From Pontibacter populi (GTDB lineage: Bacteria > Bacteroidota > Bacteroidia > Cytophagales > Hymenobacteraceae), in the NCBI RefSeq assembly GCF_019336435.1, contig NZ_JAHWXQ010000003.1, forward strand, positions 372,001 through 436,000: 64,000 nt of DNA, written 5' to 3'. The translations under genes were made by a program, and so were the position numbers. Under the pieces are notes generated by a model. That model was not told the origin of the DNA. It did not search any database and was given only the letters and a program-made list of their open reading frames with translations. Below, one piece after another: positions 9,701 through 19,929 of this stretch; position 1 is the stretch's first letter; the number at the start of each line of letters is the position of its first letter.

Positions 9701-9728
9701 TATAAGCATAAAGTTTATCCGATAATAC

Positions 9729-11813
9729 TTACCAGATTCTGATTCTATCTTCAGGTTTCTTGTAAAGCTTATCGCCAGGTTTCACGTTGAAGGCCTTATA
9801 CCAGGCATCCATATTAACAGGTGCACCAATAGTGCGGTACTGACCCGGTGAGTGGGAGTCTGTTAAGATCAGCTGCGCAGAAGTTTCTGGAAGTGTGTTA
9901 GCTCTCCAAACTTGTGCCCACGCCAGGAAGAAACGCTGATCAGGTGTAAATCCGTCAATCTTCTTTTTAGATTTACCCTGCTTGGTCATTTTAAAGGCTT
10001 CGTAAGCAGCACTCAGGCCACCTAGGTCACCAATGTTCTCACCTAAAGTTAGTTTGCCGTTTACATGGATCGTATCCAGCACTGTATAGGCATCATATTG
10101 CTTCTGCAGTTCCGTAGCTTTCTCTTTAAACTTAGCTAAGTCTTCTGCAGTCCACCAGTTACGTAGCGTTCCGTCTTTGTCGTATTGGCTACCGGAGTCG
10201 TCGAAACCATGTGAAATTTCATGCCCTATCACCGCACCAATACCGCCATAGTTCACTGCATCATCCGCATTCGGGTCGAAGAACGGGAACTGAAGAATAC
10301 CGGCCGGGAACACGATTTCGTTCATAACCGGGCTATAGTATGCGTTCACAGTTGGAGGAGTCATTCCCCAGCGCTCACGGTCTACTGGTTTTCCTAACTG
10401 GTTCACCATTTTGGTATAACCCCAGGCACCAGAGTTGCGCACATTTGCAAAGAAGTTATTGCGGCTGATATCCAGTCCTTCATACGTTTCCCATTTGTTA
10501 GGATAACCTACTTTAGGACGGAAAGCATGCAGTTTAGCCAACGCTTTTTCTTTTGTCTCAGCACTCATCCAATCCAAGCCTTTGATGCGGATCTCGTACG
10601 CCTTGATCAGGTTAGCGATCATCTCGTCCATGCGGGCTTTAGCTTCCGGCTTAAAGTGTTTTTCTACGTATAGCTGGCCCAGTAATTCACCTATAGTTCC
10701 GTCCGTTAACGAAGACATACGCTGCCAGCGCGGCGTCTGTACTTTCTGACCTGTTAATGCCTGCGTGTAGGCAAAATTGGCATCCACAAAATTAGAGCTT
10801 AGGTAAGGCGCAGCCGATTTCATAACATTCCACTGAAGATAGGTCTGCCATTCTACAACCGGAGTGCTGGTTAGTAAGCCATTTAACTCAGAGAAGAATT
10901 TTGGAGAGTTTACAAGTACAGTATCCTGGCCGGTCACTTTCATTTTTGCCATCAGCGATTTCCAGTCCATGTTCGGAGTGGTCTTGCTGAAATCGGCAAC
11001 AGAGAATTTGTTGTACGTTTTATACGGGTCGCGCATCTCTACTCGAGCCATCTGCGCAGCAGCCAGTTTCTTCTCTAAATTAAAAATGGTTTCCGCGTTT
11101 TTCTGAGCAGTGGCTTTATCTACACCTGTTAGTGTAAATAAAGTAGTAATGTAGCTCTTGTAGGCATCCTGAATTTTTGTGCTACGGGCATCATCTTTCA
11201 GGTAGTAATCGCGGTCAGGTAGAGTAGTACCGCCTTGGCTAAGCTGTGGCACCATGTTCTCCACATCCTTTCTGTCCTGGCCTACAAAAAAGCCGAACAT
11301 TGGCGAACCAGCACCGGAAGTACGCAGGTAAGCAGCCTCGTTCAGTACGCCGTTCACATCTTTTATAGTTTTGATGCGCTCAAGGTCAGCTTTTATCGGT
11401 GTGTAACCCAGCTTATCTATGGCAGCGCTATCCATACCGGCTACATAAAAGTCGCCAACGCGCTTCTCTACAGAGCCGGATTTTGCATTGTTTTTAGCTG
11501 CAGACTCGCTTAATATGGTTCTTACTGCCTTAATGTTGAAATCGCGCAGTTCGTTAAAGCTACCCCAACGTGTTTCTTTAGCAGGAACCGGGTTGTTACG
11601 CAGCCATACGCCATTGGCATAAGTATAAAAGTCGTCGCCTGGCTTTACTTTCAGGTCCATGTTCGCCTTATCTATAAAGGCTTTTTTGGCAGGCGCTTTT
11701 GAGCCATACTGTGCCGAAGCATCAAAGGCAAACATAAAAGCTGCACCAAGCACAAGATATTTGAACTGAGACTTCAGCCTGATCTTGCGCTCTCCAGAGG
11801 TAGTAGATTGCAT
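9729..11813 (-). CDS. M13 family zinc metalloendopeptidase (neprilysin/PepO-like)
   Basis: A 694-residue secreted or periplasmic peptidase. After a basic N-terminus and hydrophobic signal (YLVLGAAFMFAFDASAQ), the mature part opens with the family block KPGDDFYTYANGVWLRNN. The zinc site is HExxH in VIGHEISHGFDD (His531, Glu532, His535) with the third ligand Glu592 in GENIGDLGG. The conserved substrate-binding motif NAYYSPVMNEIVFPAGI precedes it, and the C-terminus ends in the family's KPGDKLY...RIRIW pattern. All catalytic residues are present. It hydrolyses oligopeptides, probably in the periplasm. Monocistronic, ATG at 11811-11813. Confidence 0.96.
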   Translation of the reverse strand: MQSTTSGERKIRLKSQFKYLVLGAAFMFAFDASAQYGSKAPAKKAFIDKANMDLKVKPGDDFYTYANGVWLRNNPVPAKETRWGSFNELRDFNIKAVRTILSESAAKNNAKSGSVEKRVGDFYVAGMDSAAIDKLGYTPIKADLERIKTIKDVNGVLNEAAYLRTSGAGSPMFGFFVGQDRKDVENMVPQLSQGGTTLPDRDYYLKDDARSTKIQDAYKSYITTLFTLTGVDKATAQKNAETIFNLEKKLAAAQMARVEMRDPYKTYNKFSVADFSKTTPNMDWKSLMAKMKVTGQDTVLVNSPKFFSELNGLLTSTPVVEWQTYLQWNVMKSAAPYLSSNFVDANFAYTQALTGQKVQTPRWQRMSSLTDGTIGELLGQLYVEKHFKPEAKARMDEMIANLIKAYEIRIKGLDWMSAETKEKALAKLHAFRPKVGYPNKWETYEGLDISRNNFFANVRNSGAWGYTKMVNQLGKPVDRERWGMTPPTVNAYYSPVMNEIVFPAGILQFPFFDPNADDAVNYGGIGAVIGHEISHGFDDSGSQYDKDGTLRNWWTAEDLAKFKEKATELQKQYDAYTVLDTIHVNGKLTLGENIGDLGGLSAAYEAFKMTKQGKSKKKIDGFTPDQRFFLAWAQVWRANTLPETSAQLILTDSHSPGQYRTIGAPVNMDAWYKAFNVKPGDKLYKKPEDRIRIW

Positions 11814-12740
11814 AATGGTTAGTTAGATTGTGTTAATTTTTGAAAACTTAGTAACAAAAGTTGAAATTTGCATTAGGTAAGAGCCGCAAATTAAAACTTC
11901 TTAAAAATAGTATTTCTGATTTAATAAGCGGCTTTTTGTAGCAACCTGCTTCATAATATTTTCTTTGACCATAATTAGTGACTTTGGTTTAACTTCAAGA
12001 TAAATTATGAATGCTTTTTCAGCTTCTGAAGGAGGATTTAAAAACTAGTAGTAGTAAGCCCTAACCTAGTTGTAAAAGAGAGTAGATACTATTTGTGTAA
12101 CAAGGTGGTTAGTATATACTGATAAACTTTATTAGCAGTAATGTAGTAGGGGTTTTTAATCAACATAAGCGTAGCTATAGGGGAAACAGATTATAACCTT
12201 ACTTTAAACTATAAAGCAGAGGATAAAGAAATGCAGAACCTGAAAGAATATGCTCAATCTAAAGCTGTAATAGTAGTAAGGTTTTTAGTATGAAGTTTAT
12301 TGAAATTAAAACTCTAGGTAAACTAACATTTCTATATAACTATAGGTAAGATCTGGATAAATTAATGGGTTCTTTGCTAAGTAGTTAAATTATTAGCAGG
12401 GGTCAGTAAAAGCCTGTTTTAGCAGGAAAGAGTTTGACTGATAATGTTGTGGAAACAGGCGGTAGATGAGATAACAAGTCCTGCGGGATTATTTACTAAT
12501 TAAGATTGAAGAGGTGCTAACGTAATAACGAGAGGAACTCGTCGTTCTAATGCCTTATGGAAACATTTATGGTTATGGAGTGTTTGTAATAATTTTTTAG
12601 TGATTTCTGTTTATTTTGTACTAGCCTTTCGAGTCGAAAATTATGATTTTTAACACAATTAATTAAGACATATTGATTTTTATATGTATAATTGTGAAAA
12701 ATTGAAAAGCTAAACCGATTATAAAATATTAACCAAATAG
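11814..12740. other. Long AT-rich spacer before the EPS region
   Basis: About 930 bases between divergent genes. No reading frame over about 20 codons looks coding and no repeat module, RNA or clear promoter box was recognised. It is visibly more AT-rich than the left flank, and it marks the left boundary of the stretch that lacks AACTATAGTT. Confidence 0.6.
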
Positions 12741-13544
12741 ATGAAGTTCAGACTTACTTTCTTTGCGGCAGTCTTTTTTATGTGTTTGGCAACTGCTTTT
12801 ACAGCTGAAGCACAGCGTGGTAACAGCGGTGCTAAATTCAGAGGAGCCTACAAACGTAAATTCAGACCATCTTGGACTGTATTTGCTTCGCCAGGTATTG
12901 CCGTCATGAATAGTGAAAATGAGGGTGATCCGGGGAATGCTGACAAAGTAGGTGTTCTTAAAAATAACGGTATGGGCCCAACATTAAGTATTGGTGCTCT
13001 TTATCAATTCTCTCATGACTTCGGTGTAGAAGGACGCTTAGGGTATTTGAACTTTAATGGAAAGGAAGATGCCCGAGCAAGAGAAAATATAAATATTAAT
13101 GATGTCACCTTTAAGACCAATGCTGTAGAAGCCTCAGCCTCGTTAGTTTATAACCTGACAAATACCTATGTTGGTTCAAGGTTTACTCGTTCACGTAATT
13201 TACGCCTATTAGTTCCTTATGTAAAGGCAGGCGTTGGACTATTAGCCTATAAGTCCTCTTCATCAAGCGAAAGACTAGGTGTTGAATATCCCGAAGCAAC
13301 TGATTATCCAGATATAGCACTTGTTACACCGGTAGGTGGGGGTATTAAGATCCAATATTCGAAGCAATTAACTATCGCTCCTGAACTGAATGTTTATTTC
13401 ACTACATCTGATTATTTAGATAATACCAGTTATGGATATGTAAGTCCTTTAACCGGATCTAATGATGCCTACTTAAGTGCAACGATTAAAGTTATGTACA
13501 ACATTACAGCCCATCGCAGAAGCCCTTTCAGGATAAGAAGATAA
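12741..13544 (+). CDS. Outer-membrane beta-barrel protein
   Basis: A 267-residue exported protein. Signal peptide MKFRLTFFAAVFFMCLATA with cleavage after AEA; the mature part has alternating hydrophobic strands, a GxxLxxGALYQF strand, an EASASLVYNL strand and a terminal SATIKVMYNI strand, as in OmpA/porin-like 8-stranded barrels, followed by a short basic tail. No catalytic motif. It precedes the polysaccharide operon by 240 bases but is separated from it by a strong terminator, so it is a separate unit; a role in export or the cell surface is inference from position. Confidence 0.75.
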   Translation: MKFRLTFFAAVFFMCLATAFTAEAQRGNSGAKFRGAYKRKFRPSWTVFASPGIAVMNSENEGDPGNADKVGVLKNNGMGPTLSIGALYQFSHDFGVEGRLGYLNFNGKEDARARENININDVTFKTNAVEASASLVYNLTNTYVGSRFTRSRNLRLLVPYVKAGVGLLAYKSSSSSERLGVEYPEATDYPDIALVTPVGGGIKIQYSKQLTIAPELNVYFTTSDYLDNTSYGYVSPLTGSNDAYLSATIKVMYNITAHRRSPFRIRR

Positions 13545-13562
13545 GAAAAGCAAGATACATAT

Positions 13563-13610
13563 AAAAAGTAAAGCCTGTCAGTTCACTATTGACAGGCTTT
13601 ACTTTTTATA
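13563..13610 (+). terminator. Strong intrinsic terminator after the outer-membrane protein gene
   Basis: Eighteen-base stem: AAAAAGTAAAGCCTGTCA pairs with its exact complement around a 9-base loop and ends in a T-run. It separates this gene from the polysaccharide operon. Confidence 0.92.
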
Positions 13611-13787
13611 TGTATATACTATTTTACCCATTCCGAAGTTAATTATGAGTAAACTGCATTTTGTAAGTTTTTAGGGAAAGGGCTACATTTTAGAGTAGAA
13701 AATTTTACCTTTGCTTTCTTGTTCTAACATTGAAACGGATTTTGGTACCACTGGTGTGCTATACCCTGTTTTATCACCCTTGCATAA

Positions 13788-14534
13788 ATGAACTTAAGGA
13801 TATTCTTATTTGCATTGCTCCTAGCGGTCTCTTCCTGCGGGCCTACCCGTAACCTGGCTTATTTCAGTGATCTGAAAGAACAAACTACATACTCGGAGGA
13901 AATCAAGAATATTACTGTTTCTAAGATTCAGCCTAATGACCTACTTAGCATCACTGTGAGCAGCGAAAGCCCGGAATCTGACATGCAGTTTAACCGCGGC
14001 ATGCTGGCAGCGAATGATAGCAAACTGGAAGGGTATCTGGTTAATGAGGATGGGTATGTTAATTTTCCGGTTATTGGAAGGGTACTATTAGCGGGTCTTA
14101 CCAAGCAGGAAGCAAGAGAGAAGCTTGCCAACGAGCTTCAGAAGTACTTAAAAGCACCTGTGGTTAGCATCCGGAATATGAATTTTAAGGTGACCGTGAT
14201 CGGGGAAGTGAACCGGCCGTCTACTTTTACTGTTCCTGCTGAGAAAATATCAATCCTGGAAGCATTGGGTATGGCTGGGGATATGACACCTTTTGGCAAA
14301 CGTGAGAATGTAATTGTAATGCGTGAAGAGGCAGGAACCCGAACAATTACCAGGTTAGACCTCAATAAAAAAGAAGTGCTGAATTCACCCTACTTTTACC
14401 TGCATCAAAACGATGTAGTATATGTGGAACCAGATAAAATGAAACAGGTTCAGGCAAGCACTAATACACGTACGCTTGCTATTATCACTTCACTTACTTC
14501 ATTAGCTATAGTTATTGCTACCAGATTATTTTAG
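13788..14534 (+). CDS. Wza-like polysaccharide export lipoprotein
   Basis: A 248-residue outer-membrane polysaccharide export protein. The lipobox is LLAVSSCG with Cys17. Then comes the Poly_export domain (IQPNDLLSITVSSESPE, and NEDGYVNFPVIGRVLLAGLTKQEA), one SLBB domain (VTVIGEVNRPSTFTVPA...ILEALGMAGD) and a C-terminal hydrophobic helix (about 227-246) that would span the outer membrane. Compared with Escherichia coli Wza it is short, which is usual in Bacteroidota. First gene of the operon; the Wzc-like kinase starts 11 bases downstream and should be its partner. Confidence 0.93.
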   Translation: MNLRIFLFALLLAVSSCGPTRNLAYFSDLKEQTTYSEEIKNITVSKIQPNDLLSITVSSESPESDMQFNRGMLAANDSKLEGYLVNEDGYVNFPVIGRVLLAGLTKQEAREKLANELQKYLKAPVVSIRNMNFKVTVIGEVNRPSTFTVPAEKISILEALGMAGDMTPFGKRENVIVMREEAGTRTITRLDLNKKEVLNSPYFYLHQNDVVYVEPDKMKQVQASTNTRTLAIITSLTSLAIVIATRLF

Positions 14535-14545
14535 TACCAGTTTAT

Positions 14546-16891
14546 ATGTCAGAAAAAGAAATTTTTCAGTTCGAGTCAGAAGAGATTAATATAAAAGAGG
14601 TACTACAGAAGTACCTTAAATACTGGTACCTTTTTGTTCTGAGTGTGATTACAGCCGGTGCAGTTGCTTTTGTATACTTGCGCTATACTACCCCGCAGTA
14701 CCGTGTTAGCAGCACCTTGCTAATAAAAGATGATAAGAAAGGCCCATCCCTGGCAGACAATGTAGTACTTGATGATCTCAACCTGTTTCAGTCAGGTAAA
14801 AATATCGATAATGAGATCGAGATACTGAAGTCTAAAAGCCTTATGAATAGGGTATTGCAGGAACTGTCGTTGAACACCACATACTATGTTGATGGGCGTG
14901 TAAAGAGCACCGAGATCTATGGTGCTACAATACCGCTGAAAGTGATCGTAAGCAAACTAGACTCATCTGCATTCAACAAGGCTATAGTGATTCAGCCAAA
15001 GGATCATAATGAATTCCAGATTGAGGCAGACGGTGCTCTAAGCCAGCATAAATTTGGGGCGCAGATAAAAACGCTGTACGGGGTTTTCACGGTAGTAGCC
15101 GGAACCGGTAAAGCTGTAAAAGATAAGAAAGTAACGGTTAAATTTCATGATATTAGAAAAGTTGCAGAGTCTTATAACCAGAAACTAACTGTTGCCCCGG
15201 TAAACAAGAACGCCAGTGTACTCAGTCTGAGTCTTGTAGATCCTGTTCCAGCTAAGGGTGTAGCTATACTAAATAAACTGGTAGAGGTCTATAATAAGGA
15301 AGCTGTGGAAGATAAGAATCTGATTGCAGGTAGTACTATTCAGTTTATTGATGAAAGGTTAAAGTACCTGACGTCAGAGTTGTCTTTAGTGGAAGAGGAT
15401 GTAGAGAGTTATAAGAAAGATAACCGTGTAACGGATGTGAGTTCTGAGGCCAAACTATACCTTGAGAAAGCCAGCGACTATAATCGTCAGTTATCAGAAT
15501 GGGCAATCCAGATTGATGTGCTCGAATCTATTGAAAGATACCTGTTAAAACAGGAAAGCGAATATGAGCTGGTACCAAGTACGCTTACAATTCAGGATCC
15601 TACCTTGTTAGGGCTAATCTCGAAGTTTAATGAATTGCAGCTAGAGCGCAATCGCCTGTTGCGTGTGTCGCAGTCGGGAAACCCATTGGTACAGAACATT
15701 AATGAGCAGTTAGGCAATCTTCGGAGTAATATCCTGGAGAACCTGCGCAATATAAAAGATGGGCTTAAGATCACCCGTAGTAACCTGCAGGCCAGTTCTG
15801 CCCAGTTTGAGTCGCGTATCAAAGAAGTGCCTAGTATTGAAAAGGACCTGATCGAGATCAAACGACAGCAAAGTATAAAGGAAGGCTTATACCTTTATCT
15901 GTTACAGAAACGAGAAGAATCTGCTTTATCATTAGCTGCTACTGTTGCCAATTCGCGTATCATAGATCCTGCCATTTCTGGTGACACGCCGGTTGAGCCA
16001 AAAAAACAGCTGATCTATTTACTGGCATTCCTGGTGGGCCTTGGTATTCCTTTTGCAGGTATATACATAAAAGAACTACTGAACGATCGCGTACAGAGCC
16101 AGCAGGATGTAAAGAAAGCGACTAATACACCAATTTTAGGTGAGATAGCCCATAATGATACCTTTGAGAAACTGGTGGTGACGGAAAACAGCCGTAGTAC
16201 AGTGGCAGAACTTTTCCGCCTTATCCGTACAAATCTTCAGTTTGCTACCTTAGGAAAAGATAACAAGGTTATCATGGTGACGTCTAGTATGAGTGGCGAG
16301 GGTAAGACTTTCTTTACGATAAACTTAGGGGCCAGCCTGGCCTTAACAGGTAAGCGGGTAGTACTAGTTAATTTCGACCTACGCAAACCACGCCTCCTCC
16401 AGGATATGGACTTATCAAATGAAATAGGTATCACGAACTATATTATTGATGAGCAGCTCAATATTCAGGATATCCTTATTCCTTCTCCTGAAGTAACAGG
16501 ATTGTATGCTATAGGTTCAGGGCCTATTCCGCCTAACCCGGCTGAGCTGATGATGAGTCCAAAGGTGGGGCACTTACTTGCTGAATTACGTGAGCAGTTC
16601 GATTATATCTTATTAGATACGTCGCCGGCCGGTCAGGTAGCAGATGCCTTTACCCTGGCACCGCTCATTGATGCCAGTGTGTACATTGTGCGTTATAATT
16701 ATACGTTTAAATCTCAGGTAGCCATAGTTGATGATATCTATCAGAACAAAAAGCTTAACCATCCGATGATCGTGTTGAATGATGCTGAGATGAAAGAGGC
16801 CTATGGCTACGGGTATGGCTATGGCTATAACGAATTCGGAAAACCATCTCTGAAAAATACGCTAAAAAAAGGGATGCGCATCGAAGTCTAA
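14546..16891 (+). CDS. Wzc-like polysaccharide co-polymerase / tyrosine autokinase
   Basis: A 781-residue inner-membrane protein that controls polymer length and export. N-terminal Wzz domain with first membrane helix (about 30-50), long periplasmic coiled-coil region (about 250-480), GNVR-like segment, second helix (LIYLLAFLVGLGIPFAGIYI) and a cytosolic BY-kinase domain. Walker A is SSMSGEGKTFF (Lys587), Walker A' is VVLVNFDLRKPRL, Walker B is YILLDTSPAG. The C-terminus has the Tyr cluster YGYGYGYGY, the expected autophosphorylation tail. It replaces separate Wzz and kinase genes in one chain. Co-transcribed with the Wza-like gene. Confidence 0.95.
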   Translation: MSEKEIFQFESEEINIKEVLQKYLKYWYLFVLSVITAGAVAFVYLRYTTPQYRVSSTLLIKDDKKGPSLADNVVLDDLNLFQSGKNIDNEIEILKSKSLMNRVLQELSLNTTYYVDGRVKSTEIYGATIPLKVIVSKLDSSAFNKAIVIQPKDHNEFQIEADGALSQHKFGAQIKTLYGVFTVVAGTGKAVKDKKVTVKFHDIRKVAESYNQKLTVAPVNKNASVLSLSLVDPVPAKGVAILNKLVEVYNKEAVEDKNLIAGSTIQFIDERLKYLTSELSLVEEDVESYKKDNRVTDVSSEAKLYLEKASDYNRQLSEWAIQIDVLESIERYLLKQESEYELVPSTLTIQDPTLLGLISKFNELQLERNRLLRVSQSGNPLVQNINEQLGNLRSNILENLRNIKDGLKITRSNLQASSAQFESRIKEVPSIEKDLIEIKRQQSIKEGLYLYLLQKREESALSLAATVANSRIIDPAISGDTPVEPKKQLIYLLAFLVGLGIPFAGIYIKELLNDRVQSQQDVKKATNTPILGEIAHNDTFEKLVVTENSRSTVAELFRLIRTNLQFATLGKDNKVIMVTSSMSGEGKTFFTINLGASLALTGKRVVLVNFDLRKPRLLQDMDLSNEIGITNYIIDEQLNIQDILIPSPEVTGLYAIGSGPIPPNPAELMMSPKVGHLLAELREQFDYILLDTSPAGQVADAFTLAPLIDASVYIVRYNYTFKSQVAIVDDIYQNKKLNHPMIVLNDAEMKEAYGYGYGYGYNEFGKPSLKNTLKKGMRIEV

Positions 16892-16924
16892 CAATTAAGG
16901 AATAACAAACTATAGATAACTAAA

Positions 16925-18229
16925 ATGTCAAATATAGCTTTAGTAGAAGATGCAAAAATAGCTGTTATCGGTTTAGGCTACGTTGGTTTACCGTTGGCAG
17001 TAGAATTTGCAAAAAAATTTAAAACGTTTGGCTTCGATATAAATGAAACAAGAATAAAAGACCTCAGTGAAGGACGAGACCACACACTGGAGGTAGAAGA
17101 AGAAAAACTGAAGGCTGTACTAACGACTGACTGCTCTACTTCAATTGGTTTATACTGTACTAATGAGCTTGCTAAGATTGCAAACTGTAATTTTTACATT
17201 ATCACGGTGCCTACACCTGTAGACAAGCATAACCGTCCGGACTTAACTCCTCTCTATAAGGCAAGTGAAACGGTTGGCAAGGTATTGAAGAATGGGGATA
17301 TAGTTATTTATGAATCTACAGTATACCCTGGTGTGACTGAGGAGGAGTGTGTTCCTGTACTGGAACGAGTTTCTGGTTTAAAATTTAATACTGATTTTTT
17401 TGCCGGTTATTCCCCAGAGCGCATCAACCCAGGAGACAAAGAGCACACAGTTGCTAAGATCTTAAAAATCACTTCTGGATCAACTCTTGAAGCAGCTGAG
17501 AAAGTAGATCAACTATACCGATCAGTAATTGTTGCTGGTACACATAAGGCAACAAGTATAAAAGTAGCAGAGGCAGCCAAGGTTATCGAAAATGCACAGC
17601 GCGACATCAACATCGCCTTTGTAAATGAACTGGCAAAGATATTTAACCGCCTTAATATTGATACTGATGAAGTCCTGCAGGCAGCCGGTACCAAATGGAA
17701 CTTCTTGAAGTTTAAGCCAGGTTTAGTAGGAGGCCATTGCATTGGCGTTGATCCATATTACTTGGCACAGAAAGCGCAGGAAGTAGGTTACCACCCGGAG
17801 ATCATCCTGGCTGGCCGTAGACTTAATGATGGTATGGGTGAATATGTAGCACATGAAGTGATCAAGCTCATGGTGAAAAAGGATATTCCTGTAAAGGGAG
17901 CTAATATTCTGGTGCTTGGGATTACTTTTAAAGAAAACTGCCCGGATGTGCGCAATACGAAAGTTGTTGATATCTTACATACGTTAAAAGATTATGACAC
18001 TAATATCACAATTTATGATCCATGGGCTGAGCCAGCTGAAGTAGAGCGTGAATATGGCTGGGATTCAGTAAAAGTGCTTCATGACACCAGGAATCATGAT
18101 GCAGTTATACTTGCTGTTTCTCACGACGAATTCAAAGCCTTAAATATAATTAAACTTTGTAAAGAGAACGCTGTGATTTATGATGTAAAGGGCATATTAC
18201 CTAAGGATTTTGTAGATGCAAGATTATAA
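16925..18229 (+). CDS. Nucleotide-sugar 6-dehydrogenase (WbpO/TviB-like)
   Basis: A 434-residue UDP-glucose/GDP-mannose dehydrogenase family enzyme. It has the NAD-binding motif [16 protein letters not shown], the central domain with [10 protein letters not shown], and the catalytic Cys272 in [12 protein letters not shown], followed by the C-terminal UDP-binding domain. The subtype resembles TviB/WbpO, which oxidise UDP-GlcNAc or UDP-GalNAc at C6 to the uronic acid. With the WbpP-like epimerase two genes on, the product is probably UDP-GalNAcA; that pairing is inference. Confidence 0.92.
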   Translation: MSNIALVEDAKIAVIGLGYVGLPLAVEFAKKFKTFGFDINETRIKDLSEGRDHTLEVEEEKLKAVLTTDCSTSIGLYCTNELAKIANCNFYIITVPTPVDKHNRPDLTPLYKASETVGKVLKNGDIVIYESTVYPGVTEEECVPVLERVSGLKFNTDFFAGYSPERINPGDKEHTVAKILKITSGSTLEAAEKVDQLYRSVIVAGTHKATSIKVAEAAKVIENAQRDINIAFVNELAKIFNRLNIDTDEVLQAAGTKWNFLKFKPGLVGGHCIGVDPYYLAQKAQEVGYHPEIILAGRRLNDGMGEYVAHEVIKLMVKKDIPVKGANILVLGITFKENCPDVRNTKVVDILHTLKDYDTNITIYDPWAEPAEVEREYGWDSVKVLHDTRNHDAVILAVSHDEFKALNIIKLCKENAVIYDVKGILPKDFVDARL

Positions 18230-18257
18230 GCTCTCAGCTTGATGGTATTTGGAAAAT

Positions 18258-18821
18258 ATGGATGAAATAATTAAAGCTGATTTATATCGTTACGGTGGAT
18301 TAGTAGGAATTAGAGGCTTTGTTCGGGGGCTCTTATACCCTGGATTTAGGTATACCTACCTGTTAAGAAAACAATCTAGGTGTAATAAGTATTCAGTCAA
18401 ATGGTTCTTTTATGCAATATTAAGGCGAAAGTATAGCTTCAAGTATGGCTTTCAAATTCCTGCGGGAACCGAGATAGGTGCGGGCTTCTATATAGGGCAC
18501 TTTGGTGCTATAATTATAAATGGTAAAGCAAAAATAGGAATGAATTGTAATATAGCGCATGGAGTTACTATCGGTCAGGCAAATAGAGGTAAGCTGAAAG
18601 GCTATCCAACAATAGGCAATAATGTTTGGATCGGAACTGGATCTGTTATAGTTGGAGCAGTAAAAATAGGGTCTAATGTGCTTATTGCACCAAACTCATT
18701 TGTTAATATCGATGTTCCAGATAATTCTTTGTTGATTGGAAATCCAGTTCGAGTAGTAAGAAAAGAGAAAGCTACAGAGAGCTATATTAACTTTACGTTT
18801 GGGTATAGCAATGAGCTTTAA
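18258..18821 (+). CDS. Serine-acetyltransferase-like hexapeptide O-acetyltransferase
   Basis: A left-handed beta-helix acetyltransferase of about 187 residues. An alpha-helical N-terminus (residues 1-70) is followed by hexapeptide repeats: AGTEIGAGFYIGHFG, INGKAKIGMNCNIAHGVTIG and GYPTIGNNVWIGTGSVI. The His in NIAHGVTIG is the likely catalytic base of the CysE/sugar acetyltransferase fold. The frame is open from a TTG at 18249, but the ATG at 18258 is preferred. By context it decorates a sugar of the exopolysaccharide rather than serine. From here rightward the DNA becomes clearly more AT-rich. Confidence 0.85.
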   Translation: MDEIIKADLYRYGGLVGIRGFVRGLLYPGFRYTYLLRKQSRCNKYSVKWFFYAILRRKYSFKYGFQIPAGTEIGAGFYIGHFGAIIINGKAKIGMNCNIAHGVTIGQANRGKLKGYPTIGNNVWIGTGSVIVGAVKIGSNVLIAPNSFVNIDVPDNSLLIGNPVRVVRKEKATESYINFTFGYSNEL

Positions 18822-18935
18822 AAAGTCCGGTTAACTAATTGATTTGAATAGGTTGCTTCTAGCTCCCTAAAATGGCTAGCTATATTGATTTATTGTTGAT
18901 GCTTAGAGATAAGTTCGAAATTTAAATTAGGAACA

Positions 18936-19925
18936 GTGTATAATATATTATATCATTCACAGAATATTAGCAATTGTAATTTCTTAGTGACAGGAGGTGC
19001 AGGTTTTATTGGTTCTAACATTGTAGAATATCTATTGAAGTATAGTGCAGGCAAAGTAAAAGTTTTGGATAATTTTTCAACAGGCTCGTTTGCTAATATT
19101 AAGGAGTTTATGTGCAACCCTGCTTTCGAACTTATAGAAGGTGATATTCGTGACTTGGAAACTTGTAGAAAAGCGCTTGAAGGAATAGATTATGTGAGCC
19201 ATCAGGCTGCACTCGGCTCTGTACCACGTTCAATAAATGACCCAATTACCAGTAATGAAGTAAATGTGAGTGGTTTTATAAATATGCTATTGGCAGCCCG
19301 TGATGCTGGGGTAAAGCGAATGGTATATGCGGCAAGTTCCAGTACTTACGGTGATCATCCTGGTTTACCTAAAGTTGAAGATAAAATTGGGAAGCCGCTT
19401 TCTCCTTATGCTATTACTAAATATGTGAATGAGTTATATGGGGAAGTATTTTCTAAAACTTATTCCTTTCATACTATAGGTCTTCGCTACTTTAATGTGT
19501 TCGGCCCAAAGCAGAATCCTAGAGGACCTTATGCAGCTGTAATTCCTTTGTTTATAGAAGCAGCTTTAAAAGGTGAGGCACCTTTTATAAATGGGGATGG
19601 TGAAACGAGCCGAGATTTTACATTTGTGGAGAATGCGGTGCAGGCTAATGTGAAAGCACTGTTAGCTACTAATATAACACAGCATGAAGTAATAAATATT
19701 GCATTCGGGGAACGTACTACTTTAAACCAGCTATGGAACAAAATAAGTGAAATCACTAAGACCAATGTACTTGCACAATACTGTGAAGAGAGGAAAGGGG
19801 ATGTAAAACACAGTTTAGCAAATATCGATAAAGCCGCTTCCCTCATAGGATATAAACCTGTATTTTCGATGAAAGATGGGTTGATCCCATCACTAAAGTG
19901 GTACCAGAGTATATTTTTAAAATAA
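18936..19925 (+). CDS. UDP-N-acetylglucosamine 4-epimerase-like (WbpP/TviC type)
   Basis: A 329-residue extended short-chain dehydrogenase. Rossmann motif FLVTGGAGFIGSN, the Ser in AASSSTYGD and the catalytic Tyr/Lys in SPYAITKYV. The block SVPRSINDPITSNEVNVSG and the RYFNVFGPKQNPRGPYAAVI segment are characteristic of the WbpP group, which acts on N-acetylated UDP-hexoses or their uronic acids. The start is a GTG at 18936; no ATG suits. Together with the dehydrogenase it would give UDP-GalNAcA. Confidence 0.9.
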   Translation: MYNILYHSQNISNCNFLVTGGAGFIGSNIVEYLLKYSAGKVKVLDNFSTGSFANIKEFMCNPAFELIEGDIRDLETCRKALEGIDYVSHQAALGSVPRSINDPITSNEVNVSGFINMLLAARDAGVKRMVYAASSSTYGDHPGLPKVEDKIGKPLSPYAITKYVNELYGEVFSKTYSFHTIGLRYFNVFGPKQNPRGPYAAVIPLFIEAALKGEAPFINGDGETSRDFTFVENAVQANVKALLATNITQHEVINIAFGERTTLNQLWNKISEITKTNVLAQYCEERKGDVKHSLANIDKAASLIGYKPVFSMKDGLIPSLKWYQSIFLK

Positions 19926-19929
19926 TATT

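Larger units (their letters stand above)
8856..9728. other. Gene-free spacer between OYE and M13 peptidase genes
   Basis: About 870 bases with no convincing gene. Most of it (8976-9566) is copy A of the modular intergenic repeat; the rest holds divergent upstream sequence of the reductase gene and the terminator of the peptidase gene. Confidence 0.8.
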